A DNA stretch of 64,000 nt from Paraflavitalea sp. CAU 1676 (GCF_029223285.1 NZ_JARHUJ010000005.1:124001-188000), one strand, 5' to 3'; positions 18,090 through 26,966 are shown, counted from the first letter of the stretch. Program-made: numbers and translations. The notes: generated from the letters alone by a model not told the origin.

Positions 18090-19256
18090 TCAGCCCCTGA
18101 ACTGCCAGTTAAATAAAGGGAGGCTTCGCTTACCATTTATGTTCCACAAACCCAGCTGTACGCCGCGGAGGTGTTTACAGGAATTGACCAGGCCGATCTG
18201 GAGGCCCCTGCCTTTCACGGCCCGGTTGGTAATGCCTGTAATGACGACGCCTTTAAATTCATCGGTCCTGTTCTGCGTGCCGGTAATGTGCAAGCCGCTC
18301 ATCTCTGTTACGCCGCTCATACCCCCGTTGATGCTGAAGCCTCTTACCCGCATCTCGCCCATTAATCCGCCTGCGCTGATACTTACACCGTTTAGGAATT
18401 TGTTCATGTTCTTCTTGTCGACGGTATCCGGCATGTTGATGGGTTCAAGGTTGGTGAGGATGTGGAAAAGCCCGAACATGGCAACGAAAGCCGAGAGGGC
18501 GTCGGCGTTTAGGTTGAGGCCGTTGATCGTGATCGGCTTTTCGTCGATGGTCGTTTGCAGGCCAAGGCTGAGGCCATTGATCTTGCCGGCTCCGGAAGGG
18601 GTATACCAGGCCCAGTTCCTTTCTTTACCCGGCTTCAACGCTTCCAGGGAATCCTTCCCCAGGCTGTCCTTTTCAATCGTAGGTGCAATGCCCTCATAAT
18701 AATAGGTCTTGCCTCTTTGTTCATACAGCCAGTTGATGCCCTGGGCCGTGAGGTAGGGCACCATGGCAAAATCCTCCGAATAACTGCTGTCGGCGGAATA
18801 GGAGGTGGTATAGGTGATGGTAAACGCTTTGGGTTCATCGCTCTTTACAAATACATAACGGTAGTTGCTGAACGAACGGTTTTCGTACAGGCCCATCATG
18901 CGGTCGCCGATCAGTTTTAACCGTTTTAGCTGGGAGGGATGCAGGCTAAAAGTGTCTGGCGCAGGCCCGTCATAAGGTTTTGCCTGCCTCCTAAAAGCCA
19001 GGATATAATAGATCGAGTCCTGGCGGATATCCGTTACCATGATCGAGATCGCTTTCTTATTCATCAGCACCAGGTCATAAATGCAATGGCGGTAGAGGTA
19101 GAAGGCGCCTTTGCCCGGCTGATAGTCATGTTCTCCAAAACGCGCGTCGTCTCCGTCTTTGACAAAATAGAGGTTTTGAACACTGTCTTGCCGGGCATAA
19201 CCGGAAGGGGCGAAAGCAGTCAACAATATCAACGTGAAAACGAATAGGCGGTTCAT
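18090..19256 (-). CDS. LA_2272-like surface-repeat protein
   Basis: Exported protein of 388 residues; ATG 19256 immediately precedes a signal peptide (RLFVFTLILLTAFAPSGYA), so the longer upstream frame was rejected. The first 230 residues are of unknown function. Residues about 240-388 contain short glycine/hydrophobic repeats of the type GLSLGLQT, GVSISAGGLMGEM, GLHITGTQNRT, GVVITGITNRA, GLQIGLVNSC and GVQLGLWNING. This pattern matches the LA_2272-type surface repeat described from Leptospira and found in Bacteroidota, and would form a regular beta-structure. A promoter matching TAnnTTTG lies 25 bp upstream. It stands alone and is divergent from the HTH regulator at 19482. Confidence 0.7.
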   Translation of the reverse strand: MNRLFVFTLILLTAFAPSGYARQDSVQNLYFVKDGDDARFGEHDYQPGKGAFYLYRHCIYDLVLMNKKAISIMVTDIRQDSIYYILAFRRQAKPYDGPAPDTFSLHPSQLKRLKLIGDRMMGLYENRSFSNYRYVFVKSDEPKAFTITYTTSYSADSSYSEDFAMVPYLTAQGINWLYEQRGKTYYYEGIAPTIEKDSLGKDSLEALKPGKERNWAWYTPSGAGKINGLSLGLQTTIDEKPITINGLNLNADALSAFVAMFGLFHILTNLEPINMPDTVDKKNMNKFLNGVSISAGGLMGEMRVRGFSINGGMSGVTEMSGLHITGTQNRTDEFKGVVITGITNRAVKGRGLQIGLVNSCKHLRGVQLGLWNINGKRSLPLFNWQFRG

Positions 19257-19281
19257 GTTACAGTGATTAGGGTGTAGGATA

Positions 19282-19313
19282 CAAACATACCGGCCCGGAA
19301 ACAGCCGTCCCAA
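19282..19313 (-). promoter_or_regulatory. Bacteroidota-type promoter for the 19256 gene
   Basis: Read on the minus strand: TTG (19313-19311), 21-nt spacer, TATGTTTG (19289-19282), which fits TTG-N19-23-TAnnTTTG. The -7 element ends 25 bp before the ATG at 19256. Confidence 0.55.
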
Positions 19314-19432
19314 CGGATATGAACTGACCATACAGCGTTTGTTGCAATCCCTGCCACCAGCCGGGTTATCCAGGTCTGCCACTGGCAAAAAGCCGTAAAA
19401 CGGCAGGCATTCACCCAGTCACAAGCGAAAAC

Positions 19433-19458
19433 CCGTAAACAAAACCCGTCGTTTACGG
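19433..19458. promoter_or_regulatory. palindromic operator candidate before the HTH regulator
   Basis: Perfect 8-bp inverted repeat CCGTAAAC-N10-GTTTACGG that ends 23 bp before the ATG at 19482. A further CCGTAAA half-site within GCCGTAAAACGGC lies 40 bp upstream (19392-19404). The spacing and the repeated half-site fit binding of a dimeric helix-turn-helix protein, most simply the adjacent regulator acting on its own promoter. Confidence 0.5.
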
Positions 19459-19481
19459 ATTTTCAGTAATTTCCTTGCGCG

Positions 19482-20471
19482 ATGGAAACGACACAACTGC
19501 AGCAACAGCTATTCCGGCACCTCAAAGAAACCCTGCCGCCCCACCTTTCCCTGGTAGATGAACTATGTCAGCTGTTGGATCTGAGCAGCGATAGCGTGTA
19601 TCGCCGTATTCGTGGAGAAAAGCCGGTTACGCTCACCGAGTTGAAGGTCATTTGCGAGCACTACCGCCTCTCGCTCGATCAGTTGCTGTCGCTCAACAAT
19701 GAATCGGTGCTCTTCCAGGCGCCTGGCATATTGAACCCATCCATACCGTTTGCTACCCATATGCGGGGCATGCTGGAGCAGTTCAAATATTTCAATTCCT
19801 TTAAACAACGGGAGATCTTTTACCTCTGTAAGGATGCCCCTTTCTGGTATTTCTACCTGTTTCCCGGTATCGCAGCCTTCAAGACCTTTTTCTGGATGAA
19901 GACGATCAACAACGAACCGGGATTGTCCACCACCACCTTTTCGCTCGAAGAGCATGGGTTTCACGAATGCTTCGCGATCGGCCAGCAAATACTCGAAGAA
20001 CATAGTGTAATGAACACCGTGGAGCTGTGGAATCTTGAGAGTATCCACAGTACCATCAACCAGATAGCTTATTATAGGGAGGCGGGTATCTTCCGGTCGC
20101 AGAAAGACCTGCTGGCCGTGGTAGACTCCTTCGTGCAGATGCTCGACCATTTGCAGGCCCAGGCCGTAAAAGGAGCGAAGTTCATGCCCGCCGCAACAGA
20201 GGTCGGGCACAAAGGCAGCATTCAGTTCTATGTCAACGAACTGATCCTGGGCAACAATACCATCCTGCTCAACCTGGATAACAAAAGGCTGTCGATGGTC
20301 ACGTACAGTGTATTCAGTTATTTGATCACGCAGGATGAACGTTTTGCGACCAAAGCATTTGATACCTTCAATACACTGCTGGGCCGCTCCTCGCTGGTGA
20401 GCAGGTCGGGAGAAAAAGAAAGGAACCGCTTTTTTAATACCCTCCGGGATAAAGTAAATCAGCTGCGGTAA
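19482..20471 (+). CDS. helix-turn-helix transcriptional regulator
   Basis: Cytoplasmic regulator of 329 residues. The N-terminal 65 residues form an XRE/Cro-like helix-turn-helix: LVDELCQLLDLSSDSVYRRI followed by GEKPVTLTELKVICEHYRLSLDQLLSL. The remaining 260 residues are helical and rich in aromatic residues (QREIFYLCKDAPFWYFYLFPG), resembling the large C-terminal sensing domain of many Bacteroidota regulators of this size. No ligand can be named. It is divergent from the LA_2272-like gene with a 225-bp intergenic region that contains a palindrome, so it may control itself, that gene, or both. Confidence 0.8.
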   Translation: METTQLQQQLFRHLKETLPPHLSLVDELCQLLDLSSDSVYRRIRGEKPVTLTELKVICEHYRLSLDQLLSLNNESVLFQAPGILNPSIPFATHMRGMLEQFKYFNSFKQREIFYLCKDAPFWYFYLFPGIAAFKTFFWMKTINNEPGLSTTTFSLEEHGFHECFAIGQQILEEHSVMNTVELWNLESIHSTINQIAYYREAGIFRSQKDLLAVVDSFVQMLDHLQAQAVKGAKFMPAATEVGHKGSIQFYVNELILGNNTILLNLDNKRLSMVTYSVFSYLITQDERFATKAFDTFNTLLGRSSLVSRSGEKERNRFFNTLRDKVNQLR

Positions 20472-20612
20472 GCGGCGTGCTGGCCGTCCGGGCGTGCGTA
20501 TGCCAATCGGTTGTCTGCCATTAGTTGTTATCATTCCGGCAGTCACCGTCTTCCGATAGCCAGTTGGTTTCCCCTTGTTTTTCTTAGTGATTAGCTGTTC
20601 TTTTGCGTCCTG

Positions 20613-21095
20613 ATGATGAAGAACAGACGCTTTTTGCTCACCTTGATCAGCCTGTTGCTGATAGCGGCTTTTTTTGCCTTGCCCCCCAACTACCAGTGGG
20701 CCGGCAAAGTGCTGGGTTACCTGAATGAAATACCACAGCAAAGCAAACAGCCGTCACTCGAAACACGCAGGAAAAAACGGTTAGGCACCAGTTATACTTA
20801 TTCCCGCCAAATAGCTGCCGAGTTGGAAAATAGAGGCATCGCCAGCCAGGTACTGGTATTGATGCCGGCTACCACCTATTTTGCCAAAAGAGGCATTACC
20901 TACCATGTACCCGAACCCGCCGTTTTTTATTATTACACAGGGCTCAAAACCATTTGGCCCAATAGCCCGCACGCGGCAAACGCCGGATGGATGGTGTCCG
21001 TTCGCAATGGAAAGATCGTGGTGGATAGCGTTGTCAGCAAGGAGCAAATACGCGACTCTATCCTGGTATTCAAAAAATGGGGGGTAAACTTATGA
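20613..21095 (+). CDS. single-pass membrane protein, function unknown
   Basis: Hypothetical protein of 160 residues. One hydrophobic segment near residues 7-24 (LLTLISLLLIAAFFALPP) is a signal anchor or signal peptide; the rest appears extracytoplasmic. Nothing in the soluble part (QIAAELENRGIASQVLVL, YYYTGLKTIWPNSPHAANAGWMVSV) identifies a family. The stop codon overlaps the start of the next gene by 4 bases (ATGA at 21092), which implies translational coupling and a shared role with the polytopic protein encoded there. ATG at 20613 or the adjacent ATG at 20616 may be used. Confidence 0.7.
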   Translation: MMKNRRFLLTLISLLLIAAFFALPPNYQWAGKVLGYLNEIPQQSKQPSLETRRKKRLGTSYTYSRQIAAELENRGIASQVLVLMPATTYFAKRGITYHVPEPAVFYYYTGLKTIWPNSPHAANAGWMVSVRNGKIVVDSVVSKEQIRDSILVFKKWGVNL

Positions 21096-22480
21096 TGGGC
21101 TTACTGGTGATACTGTTATTTACCCTCCTGCAGGCGTTGATGGGCATGGGCCTCATGGGCTTTTTCAATATCCGGTTAAAGCCGGCCATGCACGCCTCAC
21201 TCGCCATACTTTGCGGAGTGATGATCTATTCCTGCATTCCTTTCCTTTTGCAGCTGGCTTTTATTCCGATTACCGGGCTTAATGTATTCGTGGCATTGGG
21301 TGCAGCATGTTTATTATTGAACATCCGTTACCGGCGAACCCTTGAAGAAATAAAGCGCCTGAGGGGTGAAGTTGATCTGCGTATCGGGATATATGAGCTG
21401 CCTTATTTGATCGTATTCGTGATCATCGTCGTGGCGAGTGTTTGGCGCTGTTATTACTATCCGCCTTCACCGCGCGACCTGACTTCCGGTGCAGAAGTGA
21501 TTGCTACGTACGCAGTGCAGGAAAAGACGATGATCAATTCGGTCTTTACCGTCAACCTCGAAACGACCAATAACCAATACAAGCCTCCCTTTGTAACCAG
21601 CCTGCAGATCATTTATAAATATGCCGGCTTTCCCTTTGCGCAAGTATGGTTGAGTACCGTATTCATCGCTTTCCTCGTGTTCCTGTACCAGGCATTGTGT
21701 CAACGTGTGCATCCCTTACTGGCGGGCCTGCTGACGTTGGTTGGTTTGGCCGTTCCCGAAATGTATGCCTACACCTTCATGGCATTATTTGATTACAGCA
21801 ATGCCGTTTACTTTTTCCTGGGCGTCTATTTTCTGATAGAGTATTTCAAACAGGGGCGGGTCAATTACCTATCCTTTGCGGGCTTGCTAATGGGCTTCGC
21901 AACGTATATCCGTTCGGAAACACTTATTCTTGTGTTGTTCATGGCGGCCCCATTACTGGTGTACCTGGTCAAAAACCGCCACGGATGGAAAGATTGGATA
22001 GGCGTAGCTTTCCGTTGGGGAACGCCTGCATTATTGTTTTACCTAGTTTCTATAACCATTTACAACAACTATTACCTGCCGGCCAAATACGATGTGGGCG
22101 GATTGCTGAACAGTGACCTCCTCAACCTGATGCCCTTATGGCAAAGGATCAAAGCCGTAAACGGAGAGCTGATCTTTAGTAAGTTTGGAATAGACCTCTA
22201 TGCCTATAGCTTCTTTTTCTTCTTCCTGGTGTTGTTAATTGACCTGTTTTACAACGTAAGGCTCAACCACGAGTCGCGCAACTGGTTGCTGGCAGTGATT
22301 ATCATTTATCTCGGTATGCCGGTATTGGGGTATCTGTTGCCACTACTCGATGTATCGAACAGCACCAAGCGTGGGCTGTTCAAGATATTTCCGCTGATGC
22401 TATTGTATATGGGTAGCACGGGATGGATGATACAGTTGTCGCAAAAGATCAGACAGTGGGAAAATAGAGCGTCTGCCTAG
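21092..22480 (+). CDS. polytopic membrane protein, glycosyltransferase family 39-like
   Basis: Integral membrane protein of 462 residues with about ten to eleven predicted membrane helices. After the second helix, the loop around DLRIGIYELPYLIVFVIIVV and the acidic/aromatic region RCYYYPPSPRDLTSGAEVIATYAVQEK resemble the first extracytoplasmic loop of GT-C-fold (GT39/PMT-like) lipid-linked sugar transferases, although the key acidic motif is not certain. The ATG at 21092 overlaps the upstream stop and was preferred over the earlier start at 21077. Together with the upstream small membrane protein and the convergent GT2 gene, it suggests a local envelope-glycan pathway. Confidence 0.72.
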   Translation: MMGLLVILLFTLLQALMGMGLMGFFNIRLKPAMHASLAILCGVMIYSCIPFLLQLAFIPITGLNVFVALGAACLLLNIRYRRTLEEIKRLRGEVDLRIGIYELPYLIVFVIIVVASVWRCYYYPPSPRDLTSGAEVIATYAVQEKTMINSVFTVNLETTNNQYKPPFVTSLQIIYKYAGFPFAQVWLSTVFIAFLVFLYQALCQRVHPLLAGLLTLVGLAVPEMYAYTFMALFDYSNAVYFFLGVYFLIEYFKQGRVNYLSFAGLLMGFATYIRSETLILVLFMAAPLLVYLVKNRHGWKDWIGVAFRWGTPALLFYLVSITIYNNYYLPAKYDVGGLLNSDLLNLMPLWQRIKAVNGELIFSKFGIDLYAYSFFFFFLVLLIDLFYNVRLNHESRNWLLAVIIIYLGMPVLGYLLPLLDVSNSTKRGLFKIFPLMLLYMGSTGWMIQLSQKIRQWENRASA

Positions 22481-22493
22481 CCCATTCCTAAGC

Positions 22494-23240
22494 CTATAAG
22501 CCTTTGAAGATCCTGGCGCGGCCAATGCCTGCTTTTTGAAGAAAGTATTGGAAGCTCACCCGCAAAACGCCGGATCCGTATTTAACGCTGCGGCTGAAAT
22601 TGATCGACGAAGCCTCGTCGAAATATTTAGTAGGGCAGGTGATCTCTGCAATTTCAAATCCCTTGTAAAAGATCTGGGCCAGTAGCTCATTGTCGAAGAT
22701 GAAATCGTCTGAGTTCTGTTCAAATGGAATGGCCAGTAGCACTTTTTTGTGGTAAGCGCGGTAACCTGTATGGTATTCCGACAGTTTTTGCCACATCAAC
22801 AGGTTCTGAGCAGCGGTGAGAAAGCGGTTGAAAATATACTTGTACAAGGGCATACCCCCTTTCAGGGCACCCTTACCAAGAATGCGCGAACCAAGAACAA
22901 CAGGATAAACATCGTTGGCAATAAGCGTCGCCATCGGCCCAATAAGGGCGGGCGTGTATTGGTAGTCGGGGTGAAGCATTACGATGATATCGCCGCCAAT
23001 CTCCAGCGCTTTTCTGTAACAGGATTTCTGGTTACCCCCATAACCTTTGTTCTTTTCGTGCCGGATGATATGATTGATCCCGATCTGTTGAGCCACTTTT
23101 ACAGTATCATCCGGGCTGGCATCGTCTACCAGGATCACCTCATCGACGATGTTGCGGTCGATCTCTTTATAGGTCTTCTCAAGGGTGAGTGCAGCATTGT
23201 AAGCAGGTAAAACGACGACGACTTTTTGACCATTGATCAT
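22494..23240 (-). CDS. glycosyltransferase family 2 protein (DPM1/DPG synthase-like)
   Basis: Cytoplasmic GT2 sugar transferase of 248 residues. The N-terminal nucleotide-sugar domain begins with VVVVLPAYNAALTLEKTYKEI and holds VDDASPDDT and the DxD-like LHPDYQY. The central GSRILGKGALKGGMPLYKY and DFIFDNELLAQ segments match dolichyl-phosphate-mannose-synthase-like bacterial enzymes that charge a lipid carrier. There is no membrane segment at the end. ATG 23240 was chosen over an in-frame TTG 63 bases upstream. It converges on the GT39-like gene with only 13 bp between the stops. If it is a DPM-type enzyme, it could make the lipid-linked donor that a GT-C protein would use. Confidence 0.87.
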   Translation of the reverse strand: MINGQKVVVVLPAYNAALTLEKTYKEIDRNIVDEVILVDDASPDDTVKVAQQIGINHIIRHEKNKGYGGNQKSCYRKALEIGGDIIVMLHPDYQYTPALIGPMATLIANDVYPVVLGSRILGKGALKGGMPLYKYIFNRFLTAAQNLLMWQKLSEYHTGYRAYHKKVLLAIPFEQNSDDFIFDNELLAQIFYKGFEIAEITCPTKYFDEASSINFSRSVKYGSGVLRVSFQYFLQKAGIGRARIFKGL

Positions 23241-23364
23241 GGATGCCAGGGATTGAGCCGCAATATTAATTAATAATTGGTTCACAACCTGTGCTTCACT
23301 CAATAGACTTGAACTTCTTTCTACGCAGTACCTCCAATGGCTGGTCGTTTTACCCTACAACTGT

Positions 23365-23931
23365 CTAATCCACAAAACCATCTTTCCATTTCCGGGCGAT
23401 CCGCATCGCTGTCTCTAGCATGGCCGGATCCCAGGTCTCTGTATGCCAATCCGAATGCGTCAGGGACGAGGCCGACAAAAGGCGGAGGGCTTCTTCCTGG
23501 CGTTGGAGTTTTCAAGGATGGATGAATGTTCCCTTTGCTGCCGGTACAATATTTCGTCTTCCACCGGTGCGCCGGGCTGCAGGGGATGAGCTGGTAAAAA
23601 TGTTTGTAGTTCCTGCGCAACGCCCCATCGTTAAGGCCAGCAACCGGAAAACTTCCTGCGGCACCGCATCGTCGTGTGTATCGCGCCAGATGATACGGTC
23701 GGGTGTCACGTCCGACTGTTCCCAACTACCGCCCGAAATTTGGATATCCCGCACACAGTGCAACGGGTACAGGGCAACGATCTCCTCATAAGGGATCTCA
23801 AAATTGTGTATCTGGCACCAGAGGTTGTGCAGGTCAAGGATGATGAAGCCATTAACAGGCTCCAGTAATTGATCAAGAATAAGTGGCACGCCTGTCCCGT
23901 TGAGAAGCCCGCAAAGCCGGATGGGCGGCAC
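23365..23931 (-). pseudogene. decayed DUF692 (multinuclear non-heme iron oxidase family) gene
   Basis: Remnant of a DUF692/MNIO protein, a TIM-barrel iron enzyme that often modifies ribosomal peptides. From about 23931 downwards one frame gives GFIILDLHNLWCQIHNFEIP, LHCVRDIQISGGSWEQSD and WRDTHDDAVPQEVFRLLAL, all family signatures with metal-ligand-like His/Asp/Asn positions. Near 23640 the recognisable sequence moves to another frame (AQELQTFLPAHPLQPG ... EDEILYRQQREHSSILE), and near 23520 it returns to the first frame (LQRQEEALRLLSASSLTHSDW ... RKWKDGFVD) ending at TAG 23365-23367. The first roughly 150 residues of the family are missing. It is thus 5'-truncated with two opposing frameshifts; sequencing error could explain the shifts but not the truncation. 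Confidence 0.75.
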
Positions 23932-23989
23932 AATCGTAAATACATCAACGAAGGTAAAACACAGTAGCCCGGGCGCGTTGACTACCCCG

Positions 23990-24268
23990 TTACTGTTTCT
24001 TCCTGAACTGTTTGCTCTTCTTGTATTGGTTGTTCACCAGTACATTCATGGCGTCATACGAAACATCGATCAGCTGGCTGATCCTGTCGAGCTCTTCCAG
24101 GGTGAACTCATGTACATTGTTGATCAGTCGGGTCATGCGGTTGTTGTTGGTGCCGAGATCTCCCGCCAATACCGTCTTAGGGAGATAAGTAAATATCTGC
24201 TTGAATTCAGTGATGTGTCCTGATTCAATCAACTGCTTTACGCCCAGGTATCGTTCATCCTTAGTCAT
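23990..24268 (-). CDS. small helix-turn-helix-like protein
   Basis: Cytoplasmic protein of 92 residues. Residues about 22-76 read FKQIFTYLPKTVLAGDLGTNNNRMTRLINNVHEFTLEELDRISQLIDVSYDAMNVLV, the layout of an XRE/Cro-type DNA-binding domain (recognition helix around NNRMTRLI). The short basic tail KKSKQFRKK would also bind nucleic acid. No partner gene is obvious; the DUF692 remnant lies just downstream (58 bp). The gene has a clear ATG at 24268 and a 470-bp upstream region with two palindromes, which might be its targets. Confidence 0.65.
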   Translation of the reverse strand: MTKDERYLGVKQLIESGHITEFKQIFTYLPKTVLAGDLGTNNNRMTRLINNVHEFTLEELDRISQLIDVSYDAMNVLVNNQYKKSKQFRKKQ

Positions 24269-24738
24269 ACCTCAAAGAAAAAAACAAGTGATAAATTAAT
24301 TAGCATATAGTACAGATTGTTGTTTAATAGTTACAATATGCGTTTGTTTTCGGCACGAATCGATCACTTTTTTGTGATCCATTGTAGTGATTACCGTTAG
24401 TAACGATGGAAATAAGTACCAGTAAGCGTATTATGCATTAGATGCCTATTCAGTTGATCCGTTGAACAAGAAGCTTTGGCAGCAACAAGGGGAGGTTTTG
24501 ATCGGTCAAAAATACTAAATATATTAGCATTAAGACAAGGTGTGAATAAAAAAAAGATGACTTGTCCGGCACAGCAGCGGGCTACCGGATCCATAACATA
24601 TTGACTTTTTTGGTATTATTCTTGCAACACCTAATCTACCTCCCCGATACCCCCTCACCGCTGGAAATATTCCGCAGTCCTATTCTTTCATAATGTGCCT
24701 AAGTTGTTGAATGAGAAAAATTATACCTAAAATTTTTC
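24269..24738. promoter_or_regulatory. intergenic region with two small palindromes
   Basis: AT-rich 470-bp spacer between the divergent genes at 24268 and 24739. GATCAC-TTTTTT-GTGATC lies at 24362-24379 and CGTTAGTAACG at 24395-24405, both perfect inverted repeats. They may be operator sites for the adjacent HTH-like protein. No coding sequence is convincing here. Confidence 0.4.
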
Positions 24739-26076
24739 ATGATGCCGTCAATGTTGCTTGTATCCCTGTACGAGTTCAGACAGTTTATTCAGATCGTTCT
24801 GTGGATAGCTGTGCCTGCTACCGTAATCGCCGTAGGTCTCACGATCTTCTTTCATTATCGCCGCAAGAAAAAGCAAGGAAGCCTGGAGCTTGCCTTCCAG
24901 GATGACCAGGCATGGTCCGAAAACCTCCTGCAAAATCCTGCTGCTGCCGTGATGATACATTCTACGGTTAATGAACAACCCGATGCCATGCCCGATTGGC
25001 TGGCCAGTGCCAATCCTGATAACACACCCCTGTTGAAAAAATACGAGCAGGAGGTGAGACGTTACCGGGAGAACTATGCGATCCTGGAACAGGATTTCCG
25101 CGAACTGGAAGGCCGCTATGCAGACCTGCGCAATAAAGCCTATCAAACAGATAAAGAGGAAGATAGAACCCTTGTAGCCCAACTACAAAAAGACATCAAA
25201 AGCTACCAGGAAAAGATACACAAGCTGCAGGAAACGGCGGTCGAGAACAATGTAGCTGCCGGCGATATGGCCGCAGGCAATCATGCCGAAACCATCCTGC
25301 TGCTGCAGCAGGAGCTGCAACAATTCCAGGAGGAAAATGACCGCCTCCAGCGCCTGCTGGTGGCCGCCAATACGGCCGGCAACGACCAGCATCCGGACGA
25401 ACGCCTGCAGGCCCTGCAACACCTGTTACAACAAGCCGATGCCGAGCGCAAAGCCCTGAAGGATAAGCTGGCCGAACAGGAATACCTGCCCGATATGCTG
25501 GAAGAGAAACGCAAACAGATAGAGTACCTGCAACAGCAACTGGAACAACGTATTAAGAACTACCACCTGCTGGAGCACCAGTCCGCCGAATCGGCCGTTC
25601 AACTAAAAGACCTTCAGGTGGCCGCCAAAACCTTCGAGGGGCAAATCCAGCAATTGAACCGGGAGCTGGAGGCACAGCGGCAACAATCCGGCGAGTGGCA
25701 ATCGGCCCTCGAACAAAGCCGCACCGAAGGGCAGCAAAAACAGGAAACGATCCAGGCCAGTGCTACCCAGATCAGTGAATTGGAAAACAGTGTACGCACC
25801 TTGCAGGAAAGCCAGGTATCCCTGCAGGCCGAGATCGATGGACAGCAGGCTGCCATGTTTACCCTGCGCGATAACCTGGCCCAGGAGCAACAAAAGGCAA
25901 ATGCACTGGAATCCAGGCTCGAAACGAGCAGCCAGTTATTGATGCGCATCTATGGCGAGCTCACCCGTTCCATCGATCCGCACCTCATAGAAGATACGGT
26001 CATCAATACGGAGCACGACCACGAAGAGCATGAACCTGTACATGCAGCAAATCATCAGCTGCAGACTTCCTTATAA
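24739..26076 (+). CDS. membrane-anchored long coiled-coil protein
   Basis: Protein of 445 residues with one N-terminal membrane helix (about 15-40: FIQIVLWIAVPATVIAVGLTIFFHY) followed by a basic stop-transfer (RRKKKQG). Residues about 105-430 are a nearly continuous coiled coil, very rich in Gln, Glu, Leu and Ala (LLLQQELQQFQEENDRLQRLL, EYLQQQLEQRIKNYHLLEHQ). It resembles SMC- and tropomyosin-like scaffolds in composition but has no ATPase or hinge domain, so it is not an SMC protein. The helix orientation puts the coil in the cytoplasm. A role as an envelope-tethered scaffold is inferred only from the architecture. A 13-bp-arm hairpin follows the gene. Confidence 0.75.
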   Translation: MMPSMLLVSLYEFRQFIQIVLWIAVPATVIAVGLTIFFHYRRKKKQGSLELAFQDDQAWSENLLQNPAAAVMIHSTVNEQPDAMPDWLASANPDNTPLLKKYEQEVRRYRENYAILEQDFRELEGRYADLRNKAYQTDKEEDRTLVAQLQKDIKSYQEKIHKLQETAVENNVAAGDMAAGNHAETILLLQQELQQFQEENDRLQRLLVAANTAGNDQHPDERLQALQHLLQQADAERKALKDKLAEQEYLPDMLEEKRKQIEYLQQQLEQRIKNYHLLEHQSAESAVQLKDLQVAAKTFEGQIQQLNRELEAQRQQSGEWQSALEQSRTEGQQKQETIQASATQISELENSVRTLQESQVSLQAEIDGQQAAMFTLRDNLAQEQQKANALESRLETSSQLLMRIYGELTRSIDPHLIEDTVINTEHDHEEHEPVHAANHQLQTSL

Positions 26077-26087
26077 CTATTTCGTTC

Positions 26088-26129
26088 ATCAGCCCTGCAC
26101 CGGCACCCTGCTGCCAGTGCAGGGCTGAT
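26088..26129. terminator. strong hairpin after the coiled-coil gene
   Basis: ATCAGCCCTGCAC / GTGCAGGGCTGAT, 13-bp perfect arms around a 16-nt loop that can itself pair. No T-run follows, so it may act as a terminator or an mRNA-end stabiliser. Confidence 0.6.
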
Positions 26130-26234
26130 TCATGTACGGGCACCAGGTCGTTGGCATAACTTTAACAATTAGCCGTGCACGGCGCTGCGTGGCAAATCGT
26201 TATAGTTTCGTTAACTTACGAGAAATTGCCCCGT

Positions 26235-26966
26235 ATGAGAAAGTATGCCCCAGCCAACAATTTCATTCTTACGCTACTACTCCTCATTGTGGTCACCGCC
26301 TTTCAGCCACCCGTTTCTACCTTGTCGCTTACCGGCGCCTGGGCCTGGCAGGAAAACAGCCGGCAGGAAACGCTCACCTTTGTAGATGGTTATTTTGTGC
26401 ATGCGGTCTTCGACAAGGCCGGTAAACAATTTCAGTATACCTGGGGCGGACCGTATACCGTAAAGGACGATAAGATCGAAGTGACGGTACAATTCAATAC
26501 ACAACAAAAGGAACAAGTGGGCCAAACGGTCAGCATACCCTGGACCGACAAAAATGAGCAGCTCGTAGCCACGGTCGACAACGGAGAAAAAACATTCAAA
26601 CAACTCGATAAAGGCATCGGCGAACTCGCCGGCGTATGGCGGATTGCCGGGCGCAAAACAGGGGCTCAACCCGTCGCGATGCCGCTCGCTCCGCGCCGCA
26701 CCCTCAAGATACTTTCTGCCACGAGGTTTCAGTGGGTAGCGATCAATGTGGATACCAAAGAGTTCTTCGGTACCGGTGGTGGCAACTATACCTTCAAAAA
26801 CGGCAAATACACGGAAAATATCGAATTCTTCAGCCGCGACAACAGCCGCGTAGGCGCTTCCCTCACCTTCAACGGAAAAGTGAAAGACCACCAATGGGAT
26901 CACTCCGGCCTCAGCTCCAAAGGCGACCCCATTGATGAAATGTGGAAGAAGCTCAATGCGGAATAG
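26235..26966 (+). CDS. exported protein with two lipocalin-like halves, function unknown
   Basis: Exported protein of 243 residues. ATG 26235 was chosen because a hydrophobic signal (NNFILTLLLLIVVTAFQPPV) follows at once. The mature protein seems to be two related beta-rich halves. The first (about 30-115) opens with LTGAWAWQENSRQETLTFVDGYF, and the second (about 117-243) with ELAGVWRIAGRK and later GGGNYTFKNGKYTENIEF. The openings LTGAWxW and LAGVWRI are alike, as in lipocalin/extracellular-domain families. Function is unknown. It has its own short upstream region and precedes thyA by 119 bp. Confidence 0.65.
   Translation: MRKYAPANNFILTLLLLIVVTAFQPPVSTLSLTGAWAWQENSRQETLTFVDGYFVHAVFDKAGKQFQYTWGGPYTVKDDKIEVTVQFNTQQKEQVGQTVSIPWTDKNEQLVATVDNGEKTFKQLDKGIGELAGVWRIAGRKTGAQPVAMPLAPRRTLKILSATRFQWVAINVDTKEFFGTGGGNYTFKNGKYTENIEFFSRDNSRVGASLTFNGKVKDHQWDHSGLSSKGDPIDEMWKKLNAE

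Noticed and set aside
19563-20741. 392-codon minus-strand frame opposite the HTH regulator
   Set aside because: It is antisense to the regulator, begins inside another gene and shows no recognisable domain.
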